Positions 54,336 through 64,000 of a stretch of DNA of 64,000 nt are shown piece by piece. Position 1 is the stretch's first letter. Every line of letters starts with the position of its first letter. The DNA comes from Symbiodinium sp. CCMP2592. Lineage: Eukaryota > Sar > Dinophyceae > Suessiales > Symbiodiniaceae. The notes beneath the pieces were generated by a model that was not told the origin of the DNA, did not search any database, and saw only the letters and a list, made by a program, of their open reading frames with translations. The DNA is taken from NCBI GenBank assembly GCA_905221615.1, contig CAJNDT010006005.1, forward strand, positions 318,501 to 382,500, given 5' to 3'. A program made the translations under genes and the position numbers.

Positions 54336-54410
<75 letters not shown>

Positions 54411-54480
54411 GACTACGACTACGATTGAAACTATACGACTACGACTACGACTACTACTACTACTACTACTGCTACTACTA

Positions 54481-54553
<73 letters not shown>
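54336..54553. repeat. (TAC)n between unit B (5' side) and unit A (3' side)
   Basis: TAC with TACGAC interruptions and a short ATTGAAACTATA break near 54423. Left: the 5' terminus of unit B. Right: the 3' terminus of unit A, attttcaattgaacgctg. Confidence 0.97.
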
Positions 54554-54554
<1 letters not shown>

Positions 54555-54978
54555 TTTTCAATTGAACGCTGTGCGAGCGGGCTCAGCACATAGCGGGCGA
54601 TTGCCGCGGTGCACTCACATGGTGTGAAACTGACTCAGACCCTATAGCTGAACAGCCCTGGTCGAAGACCTTTGGGTGTTGGCGGCCTACAGGCGTCAAG
54701 CTAACTGGCAGTGGTCAGCCGAAGCAAGTTGGTAGGCGGCCAGGTTACAAGCTTCAGATTGTTGTGTGTACCTGAGCGAGGATAGTGATTATGCAGCACT
54801 AATTGCAGAGTCACAGTTCTGCGACTGGCAGAAGGCAAGGCATGTTTTTCTCTGACAGCGGCGGCGATCAGTAGAAAGGCCGTCAGTACATGCCGGAAGA
54901 AACGAAGTATAAGTGCAGGCATGGCCTCCGCATTTCGCTGTATAGGTTGCCATTGGCACCGGTGATCAAAGTTGGGGC
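54554..54978 (-). other. 3' untranslated region of unit A
   Basis: About 425 bases after the final stop, closely matching 10738-11155 of E1. This is the best anchor for the 3' end of the A/E1 subfamily. Confidence 0.8.
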
Positions 54979-57900
54979 TCACTGGTGCCAGGAGCGGCTG
55001 TCACTGGCCCCTGAGTCCGAGCCACGATTCCACCACCCTCCTCGGGTCCAGGCATCGCCGTCTCTGTAGCGCTTGTCTGTGTGAGACTGTGTCTCTTCAC
55101 CAGAGCGCTTGTCTCGCTGTTCCCGCTGCTCACGTAGCTCGCGTTGGCGATGCCATTGGTATGTGGGCGTGTCGCCCTTGTTGTGTTCGATGCGGAGCTT
55201 GCGGACAACGTGTCCATCCCGAGGCTGGTAGAAGATGGCGCGATTTTGACCACCACTTTTCCTGGAGGACTGGTCATAGATGCACTTGAAGGTGGAGGCC
55301 ACGATCTCGAAGTTGTCATCCGTTTCGAGCAATGCGCTCATGTCCGGATGATCCCACATTTTCTGAAAAAGGGCGTGCACTATGCCATAGTAGGTCGTGG
55401 TGGACTTGAGCTCGGTGTAGCGATCATCTTGGCCAATGGATAGTGTGAATTGGCCATTGGCCCCGACCATAAGCCGCGCTTGCGTGATGTCAAGCCAGTT
55501 GGCATCCTTGTCGGTGGCGACCTTCTTGATCGGGGCGAAGATCCATGGCACCTTGCCCAGTGCTCGAAACCTATTGGTCCAAAGGTAGACCTGCTCAGAG
55601 GCCGTGAGGCCACCCACGATAGCCTGCTCCTTCATAATGGAAATGGTCGCAAAGGCATGGACCCACTCCAGCATCTGGTCAGACTGACAGATGTGGATAA
55701 TCTGATCTCTCTTTGGCAGTTGATTTGCCTCTTGCTCTGGAGAGGGGTTGACACTGTACTCCACCAGCTTGGTCGTGGTGACCGGTCCCTGGTATTTGAC
55801 CTCTGCACGCGTAGAGGGGGCATCCACAGGGGATGAGGCTGTGGTGTCAGCCGGGCCTGGGGTCTGTGGGACGGTCTCCTCGGTGGGGGCAGCTGTCGGA
55901 GTCACATTCTGGGTTGAGAATGCGTTGAAAGGCCGATCGCTTGTCTGGCCAGGGCCAGCAGACTTGTGTGACTGCGGTGTGCCCACCGGCAGCATCGGAG
56001 TGTCTGGCGTGCCCACAGTGTCTTCCGCCCATCCCAACGTGGGATCAGCAGTGACATGTGTCTCATCCTTGATGTCCGCCGGTTGGTCATTGACCCCCTG
56101 TTCTTCTTTCGCTGCAAGAGGCCGGTGGCCCTGCGCTTGTGGGGTAGGACCTGGCGGAATGGGAGGGAGACCGAGCCCAAAGCGTGCCTTAGACACCGAC
56201 GCTGTGGGTCTCCACTGGGGCGGACGGTCCGCCGTGGGTTCTGGTGGTGGCGGAGCCTGGCCTGACGCTGCAATGGCTGCAGCTGAGGGAGGGTTTGCTC
56301 GGCCGGGCGCTGCGACCACATACTGTTGCGAGGCGGGGGGCCTGGTGGCTCGGGCACTGATCGGTCGTGCCGGGATTGCATGAAGTGGTGTGTGACTCCC
56401 AACTCATTTGGGAACTTCAAGCGTCGGCCGCCGCGCTCGCAGTAGCGGCAGGAAAGCCAGTCAGGATCTTCAGGGTGAAGGCAGAGGCCTCGGGGGATGT
56501 TGCGAAGGACAGCCTCGGCCGAAATGCCGTGGTACTGCGGCTCCTTTTCGACCGCCGCCATGATCGCGTCGAAATCACCCCGTTCGAGGCTGCTGAGCAC
56601 GGTCTCGCCGACAACTCTGACGCCTGCATTGGTGAGCATTGCTCCCGCTCGTGCTGGATGGGGTGCTGCAGAGGCAGCGCCACCGGCTTCAATGACCTCC
56701 GAAACGATTTGGGGCACGCTCTGCATGAGAGAGTTTTCATTTCTTTGAGCTGCCCTGGGGTCGCCCTTGAAGCCTTTTCGCCAGCTCCAGCAGCGGGTGA
56801 ATGCTACTCGAACCTGACCGCGGGTCTCAAAGTAGTGACCATCAGACTCAAGCTCTTTGGACTTGGCGAGCTGAGTTGAATGTCGCTCGCGGAGCAAATA
56901 CACCGGTCCGAACTGTCGGGTCTGGTTCCATCCTGGCACTGGGGTGTGGCCCATGTCGTGCGTGAGGAGCTTCCAAAGTTCCTTGCAGAAGATCATGTAG
57001 TCCAGGTTGGCGACCGAGGCAAGTATTTGCCTGCTGAAAGCGTGATTGATAGCGCAGAGCATGAGGGGATGGCGCGGTTGTCCATAGATGATGCCCTGGA
57101 AAATGTGGTCATTTTTGACCCCAATGCCCATGATCATGTACTCCTTGGGCAGAACCCCCTCCACTCCATTTGGGCATTGCCCCAGCTCTTTGCTTTTGCG
57201 AACTTGGACATTGTCCCATTCTGAAGCGATGAGCCCTAAAATTTGATCGAAGGGCATTCTCAGCGCCATCTTGATGTCCAGGTACAGGCCACCATGAAAA
57301 TAGTGGTAGACGTATCTGAAGACATCAGCCTTGTGAGCAGGTTGCCTCAAGCTTTTGATCAAGTGTTCTCCGCTGTCTCCAGCGTGCACCTGAAGGGTCT
57401 CGAGTAAAACCTCGTCATTGCAGAAGGAGCGCTCGAAGTCAGCCAGGAATTCCTGGCACATGCTTTTGGGACCTGGGTGGTCATCGTGCATATATGTCTG
57501 AAAAAGAGTGCGGGGCATCGGCCGGCGACTGACGTAGGGTTCCAGGAAGGGCCTGAGGGCCCATGCCTTGCCCGTGTGTCGAGCAGCCACCGCACCCACC
57601 TCAGACAGTGTCTCCGAGCAGCACAGGTCAAATGTGGCGTTCATCTCCTTGTGGACATTGTCCCCGTGGCAATTCCATGAGCACACAACCAGAACATGGA
57701 TCGCATTTGGCTTCAGTCGCCGCATCGTTTGAATTGAGCGGGATACCAGTAAGCCAATGACCTGATCCGCCACCGTCGGACGAAAGTGACAGTTGTTTTG
57801 GTTGTATATTTGGTCAACCAGGGGAGGAGGGCCTTGGAGGCTCATGATGGTCTCATCACTGAGCTCGTACCGTCCCAGGCCATACTGGTCCCTGAGCTCC

Positions 57901-58283
57901 GCGATCCAGTCGTAGTTCGTCTGCTTATGGGGTAATAAGCTTTGTCTGATGGGGATCAGGCGCACACTAACTTCGTCATAGTAATGATCCCGGAGAAAAT
58001 TGATCAATGCAGGGCTTTCCGCCGGGAAAGGTCGCGTTTCTCCAAGGACGCGGATGAATTGCCAGGCCAGTACCTCCAACACCGCTGGGTTGGGTGGCTG
58101 CGCACCCGCGTACTCTGCTGTGAGAGTGGTACCCGGGCAGGAGATGACATAGCCGTGCATTGCACCCCGAACCATGTCAATGATTCCGTAGGATTGGCCA
58201 TTGGCCCCCTTCCAGAGCAAGTGTTGCAAGGTGCTGTCACTGAGCACCAAGAAGGGCTTCGGCGTGGTAGGTGTGGCTGCCAT
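54979..58283 (-). CDS. SGNH-like / GT32 glycosyltransferase / zinc finger / capsid-like polyprotein of unit A, one frameshift
   Basis: ATG at 58283 (MAATPTTPKPFLVLSDST). Parts as in unit B: SGNH-like start (FLVLSDSTLQHLL, VLVVCSWN), GT32 region (RTLFQTYMHDDHPG, KADVFRYVYHYFHGGLYLDI) where the DXD reads DIK (Asp336), then WNQTRQFGPVYLLRER, a C2H2-like finger (CRYCERGGRRLKF...H) and a Pro-rich linker. The frame breaks at the G6 run 56335-56340. Shifting one base continues through PPASQQYVV to the shared C-terminal domain (VGGLTASEQVYLW, FQKMWDHPDM, KLRIEHNKG) and a basic tail ending at 54979. The intact product would be about 1,100 residues. Acceptor and donor sugars are unknown. Confidence 0.72.
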
Positions 58284-58875
58284 GCCCGGTTGCCTGTGCT
58301 CTTTGAGCACCGCACCCTTACCAGGCTAGGGGAAGTTGAGGCTGTGAGGAGCTGCGCAGGAATGTCAGAACTGTAGCCTAGGGCAGAGCAAGCTGGAATA
58401 GTCGAAATTCTGGGCTTTGAGCCTTCTGCTTTGTATATTGTTATGCTTGATGCCTGCAGTGATCTTGAGCCCGGCAGCGCAGCAGGAAAGCTGCAAGTGC
58501 ATTCACGCTGAGGCAACGCTGCAGAGTGAGCTTGGCTTGTTCGAGTGGGCAGGGGCACTGGTCCGGCCATGCCAGAAGGTCGGCGTCAGCAGGGGCCGCC
58601 TGAGAGCATCATCGGACCTTAGAGCGAGATGCCGGCAGCAGTAGCAATAGACATGAGCGATCCGTGTGTCTCGCGCTGACAGATAAGAGCAGTGTGTGTC
58701 TGCTGTCTTTTCAGGTCACCAAGCCGCCAGGGGGGTGTCGGCAGCTGAGGCTGTTGGTCAAAATTGATTGAGCTAGTGGTGCTTCAGTCCTGCTCAGAGA
58801 GGGCGTGCAACAGCTTCCGTATTTGGAGCTGAAAGCCTGCTGGGCATTGCCCCCATGCCAGCGCATCGCTATACG
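58284..58875 (-). other. Spacer of unit A between oxygenase and glycosyltransferase genes
   Basis: No convincing frame. Unlike the corresponding region of unit B, which holds three F-box-like genes in 2.8 kb, this stretch is only 590 bases. Confidence 0.6.
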
Positions 58876-60163
58876 TCAGCTGTGCTGCCGTTGAAAGCTG
58901 GAGGAGCTTGTAGCTGTGCAACGTGCCTCGAAGCCTGTGTACTTCAGGTACAGAGCGGAATGCGCGGAGAGCTTGTCCGCATCTCGGATGTGGTAAGTAC
59001 CGAGTATGAGTCGGCGTCCCGTCCATGGCAGTACCAGGTGTCGGCGTGAGGCATCAAAACTAAGGTAGGGCAAGGTCACGGGGAGAACTTGTCCTCTGGG
59101 TCCGTCGGAGTCCAACAGGTAATCCCCGGCGCTGTCCTCCACGAAGAGGTGTCCGCCCTCGAATCTGGAGAGAGGGATCAGGATGTTGTTCACCCCTTTT
59201 GTCGGTATGCAAGCCAGAGGCCATATTTCGTGCCAGAAACAGTGTCGTGCGTGGATGGCGTCCGGCCATGGTGTGCACGACCGTGTTGAGGAGACACGTA
59301 GCCATCGGAAACCGATGCGTTGGTGTCCTCAGACCGGCCATTGGCCCCTGCTGGTAGGCGCCGAATGTGACAATCCGCTGGTCAGCAGACTGTGGCAGTG
59401 CCACCGATGCATGGCGACAGGCAGAGGTGGTAGGCATAATGTCCAGCAGGGCATCCAGTTGCTCGAAGGTGACCCACCTGCGATGTAGGTAGTCCGCTGC
59501 GGCCTGTTCGACTGCACAAAGGGTGAATTTGTGCTCCATTTCATCCATGTCAGGAGGGAGATGTAGGCATATGCCTGGTGCCTGCGCCTGTGGAGCGTAT
59601 AGGCTCAGGGCTGAAAAGATGGAGCCCTGTCGTTCCTCCTCTTGTGCCACGTCCTCGTCAGTAGTTGGAGAGGTCGACCGAAGGATGCTTTGAGCCGTTG
59701 GCATCGTGAGTGTCGGGCGACGGCATTTGCGTGCCGGTTCGGGGGCCTCCTCGTCAGATTCGTCTAGGTCCATGGGGATACATCCCGAGCTGCTACGGAG
59801 CCTCCACATCGCTAGGGGCAGCTGGTTGGCCTGAGCATTCAGACCATCTATCTGGGTCTGAGAGCCGACAAGTGTGAACAGGAATGATGGTATGAGAGGT
59901 TGATAGCCTAGTATCCGGTGGCAGATCCCAGCTGATGCGGCATTGGCGAAAGCAGCACTCTCTAACCGTCGCTCTGTTTCGATCCGAACTGCAACATGTG
60001 CAGCAGCGTCATCTGAAAGAGAAAGAGGCCGTGATGATGTACAGCGGCGTGTGAGCCGACAGGCTCGTGAAGAAAGGAGAAAAGAGTTGAGTACCGGCCG
60101 ATACAGCTCTAGCACGACATTGTCGCCATCAGGATGACATGTGCGGACATTGTCCCAGCTGCA
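58876..60163 (-). CDS. 2OG/Fe(II) oxygenase-like ORF5 of unit A, one frameshift, no own ATG
   Basis: In the same frame as the kinase ORF and separated from it only by the TAA at 60164; no ATG precedes the first 100 codons. The first part includes MDLDESDEEAPEPARKCRRP (acidic then basic) and GAYQQGPMAGL. After LHTDKRG the frame breaks at a CCCCTTTT run (59192-59199). Removing one base continues NNILIPLSRFEGGHLFVED, RRHLVLPWTGRRLILGTYH to the stop at 58876. The HxD, distal His and Arg are present. It could be made by readthrough of the TAA as a kinase-oxygenase fusion, from a spliced RNA, or have lost its start. In unit B it is a separate ATG-initiated gene. Confidence 0.6.
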
Positions 60164-61924
60164 TTAGGGCGGTGGGGGTGTCGGGAAGGGGCACTCTTCC
60201 AGGAAGCGATCTGGGTATGCCTGCATATCCCCCGCGACGCCACGCAGCAAGTCCGCGGCGGTGTGAAGGCTTCGAGACCAATCCTCGATGGTGGTTTTGC
60301 GAGATCCTGGTTTGGGTGTCCTTGCAAGATCTCGAGCCACGAAAGCACCGCCAGACTGGAGCATGTGGCCCTTGGTGTCGAAGGGGACATCGCTGCCTCC
60401 TGAGGCTGCCATCGCTCGGAATCTGGCGTTCGGGTCATAGACCGGAGCTTCCTTCATGACAATGTTAAAAGGAGGCGCTGATTCCGGTGGGTCCAAGGTA
60501 GCCTGCATGGGCTGGGGTGGGGGCTGGCGTGGGGCAGAAAAGGTCTGCGAGGGGTTTGGGTCCTCCTCAGGGAGGGCGGGAGGTTCTCCCCAGATGCCCG
60601 GCAGCACAGTAGCAGCACTTGGGGGGTCCCGCTGCGTATAGGATTCCCAGGGAAAGATCTCTTGGTATACATATCGGAGATGTCGGCCACAGGTCCTCAA
60701 TTCCGTAGACAGGTAGAACTTGGCCCAAACAGCAGATTTTTCCCAGGAGCCAAGACCAGGTGAAAGATCTGACGGATCTGGCTTTTCCGGAACCAGTGAG
60801 CCGTTGTTGTTGCCAAACTTGTCGTCTGATCTGACAAAGGTGGCGGTATCTGTCCGGAGTTCCCCGTTGGCTCTCCACAGGCCAGCATGCACGGTGACCG
60901 CGGGGTTAAAGGCTGAGTCCGTCCAGGAGCCAGCAGGGAAGGGGGAGCTGGGATAGATGGGCTGTGGCCATTGGTCCCGCTCCAGCCATAGCTGCAGTTC
61001 TCGCTTCATGTGGCTAGGAATTCCTCTGCTGACTCCGTCATTGACGCCGCTGCCCTTGCGTCGTTTGGTGGGCTCCTCATCCGACAGGAACTGTTTGAGG
61101 ATCGTTTGGCTCAGCCGATAGAAATCCCCATACGCCGTCCGGACTGGAGCAGGTGGAGCTTCTAGGGTTGGTGGACGATGTAGATCACCTCCATATCCCT
61201 TGGCGCCGTAGCCATTACTCAAGGGGTATATGGCCTCGCCCGAGCAGCCGCCATAGTCAATCAGTACGAAACTGGCCGGTTGGTGCCGGACCATGATGTT
61301 GTCCGCGTGCACGTCCCCATGAACGATTTGGGCTGAATGCAGCATCTGCAGTGCAGCCGCGATGTCGAATTTAAGTCGCTGGACTGTGTCCCCGGTGAGA
61401 GGACGGGGAGCTGACCAAAGGCGCGGCATGAGTGCCCGGGGGCCGTCTGCCGCGTAGATGGTGTTGATCACGGAGAGAGGCGGAAGTCTTGTAACTCGAT
61501 GCAATTCCTTCCGAAAGTCTGCCTCGTGCTCCACCTTGACCTGTTTGATGACAAAGTTGGGGTCCTCATGGGACAGGTGGACTGTGCTCGTGTAGCCTCT
61601 GCCCACTGTCTTGCCGACCGTGCCCTTCAGGAGACTGATGCAAGCGGCCGACGTGGGCCCCGCTAAGGTGCAGGGGGTAGGGACTCGTTGCACGGTTTGT
61701 GCGTGGTCCGTCATTGCTGCCACAATAGCCGTGGCCATGCGATGGGGGTCCTGGTCTAGACCCAATCGGATGTGAAGGCTGTCCAGGGCCGCAGTGTCAG
61801 AAGGAGCCGCCATGTGCGAAGCGGAATGGAGCGGCAGAGTGCCGGGCCTTTGACTTGATCCTTCTGTGTTTAGTCTCATGTACGCTAGCGCATTATGGAG
61901 GGTCTGACTGCCCTCAGCTTGCAT
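60164..61924 (-). CDS. Protein-kinase-like ORF4 of unit A
   Basis: ATG at 61924; 586 residues, open. Kinase motifs: glycine loop KTVGRGYTSTVHLS, VIKQVKV with Lys127, RKELHRVTRLPP (helix C), VHGDVHADNIMV with His202 and Asp204, LIDYGG with Asp223. The HGDxHxxN loop is like that of atypical and small-molecule kinases. After the kinase core come conserved segments (GDFYRLSQTIL, AGSWTDSAFNPAVTVHAGLW, YVYQEIFPWESYTQ) shared with unit B, then a Pro-rich tail ending FPTPPPP. Catalytic residues are intact, so activity is plausible. Target unknown. Confidence 0.8.
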   Translation of the reverse strand: MQAEGSQTLHNALAYMRLNTEGSSQRPGTLPLHSASHMAAPSDTAALDSLHIRLGLDQDPHRMATAIVAAMTDHAQTVQRVPTPCTLAGPTSAACISLLKGTVGKTVGRGYTSTVHLSHEDPNFVIKQVKVEHEADFRKELHRVTRLPPLSVINTIYAADGPRALMPRLWSAPRPLTGDTVQRLKFDIAAALQMLHSAQIVHGDVHADNIMVRHQPASFVLIDYGGCSGEAIYPLSNGYGAKGYGGDLHRPPTLEAPPAPVRTAYGDFYRLSQTILKQFLSDEEPTKRRKGSGVNDGVSRGIPSHMKRELQLWLERDQWPQPIYPSSPFPAGSWTDSAFNPAVTVHAGLWRANGELRTDTATFVRSDDKFGNNNGSLVPEKPDPSDLSPGLGSWEKSAVWAKFYLSTELRTCGRHLRYVYQEIFPWESYTQRDPPSAATVLPGIWGEPPALPEEDPNPSQTFSAPRQPPPQPMQATLDPPESAPPFNIVMKEAPVYDPNARFRAMAASGGSDVPFDTKGHMLQSGGAFVARDLARTPKPGSRKTTIEDWSRSLHTAADLLRGVAGDMQAYPDRFLEECPFPTPPPP

Positions 61925-62052
61925 TATTTATGAGCGATCCTGTAAGTTGCGAAACTTTTTCCATCCTAGCAGCGTGGTGCAGGAGGTCATTGACCACCTT
62001 CAGGGTAAGGGCCGCTCATTGTGCGCACCCGAGTCTCAGAATGGCATTGTCG

Positions 62053-62298
62053 CTATTTGTGGATCTTGTTCACCATGTTCTGGCGCTTCTTCGGTGAGCG
62101 AGGTGGCGTAGGTGGGCGTTGACGGCCCGACGGCAATGATGTAGCAGTGGGCTCTTTGGTCTGCACGGCCCGTTCCTTGTCGCCTGAGGTTGCCGAGGTC
62201 GCCACTGTTGTGGTAGATTTGTCCAGGCCAAGCTCGCGGATTTTATCCCATTGGGCAACGTAGTAGTCGAGATCAATGTGACTCTGCAGCCCTGGCAT
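62053..62298 (-). CDS. Small proline-rich ORF3 of unit A
   Basis: First ATG in frame at 62298; 81 residues. Ends with SGRQRPPTPPRSPKKRQN, matching unit B ORF3. The N-terminus (LQSHIDLDYYVAQWDKIREL) is helical-looking. Conserved position, unknown function. The 300-base spacer to ORF2 shows no other frame. Confidence 0.5.
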   Translation of the reverse strand: MPGLQSHIDLDYYVAQWDKIRELGLDKSTTTVATSATSGDKERAVQTKEPTATSLPSGRQRPPTPPRSPKKRQNMVNKIHK

Positions 62299-62616
62299 GT
62301 TGGGCGGCAACGAGGCTGGAAGGGACTCAGAATGCGATCTGGCAATTGGAAAGGCTGCGTGGCACGAAATAAGACGCTGCTTAGCACTTGCCTAACAATG
62401 GCAGATCGCTGCAATGATGGGAACACAGGCGCAAGATCAGTGCTTTTGCCACAGGCGTGGTTGCCTGGTTGCTTGTCATTGTGTACAGGAGTGATACAGC
62501 TTATGGCTGACAGTGCACTCCAGGAACAGGCAGAAGCGAGCATTGCTCCTGCGAAAGATAGAGATTGTTCTAATTGAGCCAGGCCGTGTCCAGCTGCTGC
62601 CATTGGCACCTCTCCT

Positions 62617-63300
62617 TCAGCCAGCTTTGCCCCTCGCCTTACGAGCCAGGCCACCCGGGGCCTTTTTTCCGAGGCGTTCTCCTTCATAGGAGTCCAGGAG
62701 GGCCGCAATCAGCGAGGTGTACTGCGCAAGCGGGGAGTGGAGAACCGGTCGGAAATCCAAGATAAGGTGCGTCTTGAGAGCGTTCTGTCGAGCCGAGCAG
62801 TGCGCGACCAGATGAATCACAGCCTCATGCGGCGATTCGCCGAAGTCCTCGATCAGCTTGATGAAGGCCTTGAACTGTGCAGTGTCAATGCCTGGTGGCT
62901 TTTGTTGAGACTGGGCCAGCTGGACGAGCATTGCTCCCGCTGTGAAGTGTGCACATGAACCCAGTGGGTGCGCTTTCCCTGGCGTGTGGCCTTTCTGCCA
63001 CGCGGCCACGGCCTTTGCTAGGGCCTGTGCCAGGGGGGCGTCCGTGGGTAGCTTGTACACCAGCGAGGCCTGGAGTTGTAGTAGGGCAAGCTGTTCTTCA
63101 TGTAGTAGGAAGCCTTGAGTGAGCTCGGCGTTGGAAAGGGCGTGCAGGGCCCTGCCTGGCCGCTGCTTGCCGCTGCCGGTCGCTTGGCGTCGAGCATCGA
63201 CACCAAAAGACTCTGACGGTTCGCCCATCAGTGAATCTGAAGCTAGGGGAGATGTGGTGCGACCACGTTTGTGGTCTGGGCTGTGGATCTTGTCAGCCAT
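62617..63300 (-). CDS. Gag-like ORF2 of unit A
   Basis: ATG at 63300; 227 residues. Acidic/basic N-terminus (MADKIHSPDHKRGRTTSPLA), core GFLLHEEQLALLQLQASLVY and HCSARQNALKTHLILDF, and a basic end KKAPGGLARKARGKAG. Its first 50 codons are nearly identical to the E1 remnant (11337-11029). It lies 183 bases after the USP stop; that spacer contains a hairpin shared with E1. Confidence 0.7.
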   Translation of the reverse strand: MADKIHSPDHKRGRTTSPLASDSLMGEPSESFGVDARRQATGSGKQRPGRALHALSNAELTQGFLLHEEQLALLQLQASLVYKLPTDAPLAQALAKAVAAWQKGHTPGKAHPLGSCAHFTAGAMLVQLAQSQQKPPGIDTAQFKAFIKLIEDFGESPHEAVIHLVAHCSARQNALKTHLILDFRPVLHSPLAQYTSLIAALLDSYEGERLGKKAPGGLARKARGKAG

Positions 63301-63483
63301 GCTGGGTCAGCCTGAAAAAGCTGCGGGTAAGCCTGCGCATGCCTAAAGCATGCTTGGCCTTGACGTGGGGGGGGCCATGCCCACCTATTGTGGGGTCCGG
63401 CCTTCCCACGCACAGGCACCCTAGTGGTGCACGCATTCCTAGACTGGGAGGGCCAGCACTCACCCCTTGAGGGTGAGTCAGAG

Positions 63484-64000
63484 TCACTCCTGTCTTCTCA
63501 AGAAAAGGAGGTAACAATCTTCCAAAACATGTTTGCGTTCTGAGGTCGAGGCGAGATGTGGGTTGGTGGCATCATCACCAACGTATAGCGCACCTCCATG
63601 CGGATGGATCCAGAAAGACCGGTAATGGCCTGAGTGGATTTCCGCTCCTACATGAAAAACCCCCGAAATGACTGAAAAGTGGTGCCACTGGCGGTCCTGA
63701 CCTTCCGTCCAAGTCGGCAGTGAGACTTGCCTGCGCAGGTCAATCGGGGTGCGTCGTTTGGTGCCGTCCATCCATCGAGCAACTGTGACGGGCAGGATGT
63801 CTGGGGCCCATGCCAGGGCGCGTTGGAACATGTGGTTGTACCATGCCATGCAGGCCTGCTGCAGTGAACGACAGTCCGAGGAAAGAGGTAGCAGCAGCGG
63901 CGTAAGGCCATCGTCTTCGCTTTCTGGCAGTCCATTAGTACGTCCCTCCCAGCGCACGGGTTGTAGGGTTCCGGTGTGATGTTCTAGCAGACTCGTGACA
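63484..64000 (-). CDS. C-terminal end of the EN-RT-ZnF-USP polyprotein of unit A (partial)
   Basis: Open to the window edge. Reads EGRTNGLPESEDDGLTPLLL, then VISGVFHVGAEIHSGHYRSF (USP His box) and GGALYVGDDATNPHLAS to the stop LRRQE, closely matching the last 170 residues of E1 (about 90% by eye). The RT, endonuclease and catalytic Cys lie beyond the window. Confidence 0.9.
   Translation of the reverse strand, partial: VTSLLEHHTGTLQPVRWEGRTNGLPESEDDGLTPLLLPLSSDCRSLQQACMAWYNHMFQRALAWAPDILPVTVARWMDGTKRRTPIDLRRQVSLPTWTEGQDRQWHHFSVISGVFHVGAEIHSGHYRSFWIHPHGGALYVGDDATNPHLASTSERKHVLEDCYLLFLRRQE

Larger units (their letters stand above)
54554..64000 (-). mobile_element. Unit A: large multi-ORF non-LTR element, 5' part beyond the window
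   Basis: Leftward order: USP end of ORF1 (63484 to window edge), gag-like ORF2, small ORF3, kinase-like ORF4, 2OG oxygenase-like ORF5, SGNH/GT32/zinc-finger polyprotein, 3' region, (GTA)n. Adding the E1-equivalent 5' part (about 5.6 kb) gives an expected full length near 14 kb, long for a LINE. ORF2, ORF3 and ORF4 are open. ORF5 and the glycosyltransferase polyprotein each have one apparent one-base error at a homopolymer. Confidence 0.85.

Noticed and set aside
54336..64000. Long terminal repeats or integrase for a retrovirus-like element
   Set aside because: No direct terminal repeats, integrase, aspartic protease or primer-binding site were found; the endonuclease-RT layout is non-LTR.

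Overview
The window looks like nuclear DNA of a dinoflagellate, probably Symbiodiniaceae-like. Two host genes can be rebuilt from short exons whose introns start with GT, GC or GA and end in AG before a G or C, a pattern known from dinoflagellates. A 16-base exact match to the core of the dinoflagellate spliced leader lies at 10513-10528. There are long (TAC)n arrays and several retroelement families. Nothing looks prokaryotic, and I saw no rRNA, tRNA or CRISPR array.

Layout, left to right. 1-6.27 kb: no gene recognised. 6.28-7.93 kb (minus): a protein-only RNase P (PRORP) gene in tiny exons. 8.1-10.6 kb (minus): a broken reverse transcriptase/RNase H polyprotein with microsatellite insertions. 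10.7-16.75 kb (minus): element E1, with an intact 1,646-residue endonuclease-reverse transcriptase-zinc finger-USP protein. 17-20 kb: unassigned. 20.1-22.9 kb (minus): an astacin-like metallopeptidase gene. 25.2-28.95 kb: three degraded LINE C-terminal fragments, two of them facing head to head. 29.6-34 kb (plus): two unidentified host-like genes plus further exon-like patches.

34.9-64 kb (minus): three large elements in direct head-to-tail order, E2, unit B and unit A, separated only by (TAC)n. Each (TAC)n is both the 3' flank of one element and the 5' flank of the next. E1, unit B and unit A share a 3' terminal sequence. E1, E2 and unit B share a short 5' terminal motif.

The most interesting content is this element family. 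E1 and E2 encode an endonuclease-RT polyprotein that ends in a full ubiquitin-specific protease domain, and the C-terminal end of the same protein opens unit A at the window edge. Downstream open frames, arranged like a polycistron, encode a gag-like protein, a small proline-rich protein, a protein-kinase-like protein, a 2-oxoglutarate/Fe(II) oxygenase-like protein and an SGNH-like/GT32 glycosyltransferase/zinc-finger polyprotein. Unit B also carries three tandem F-box-like frames and a repeated palindrome with an ACA centre, but no RT. It has family-type ends and looks like a non-autonomous partner. E1 is an internally deleted form of the A type, and a full-length A type would be about 14 kb. 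Several cargo genes have single-base frameshifts, many at homopolymers. These could be decay or assembly error.
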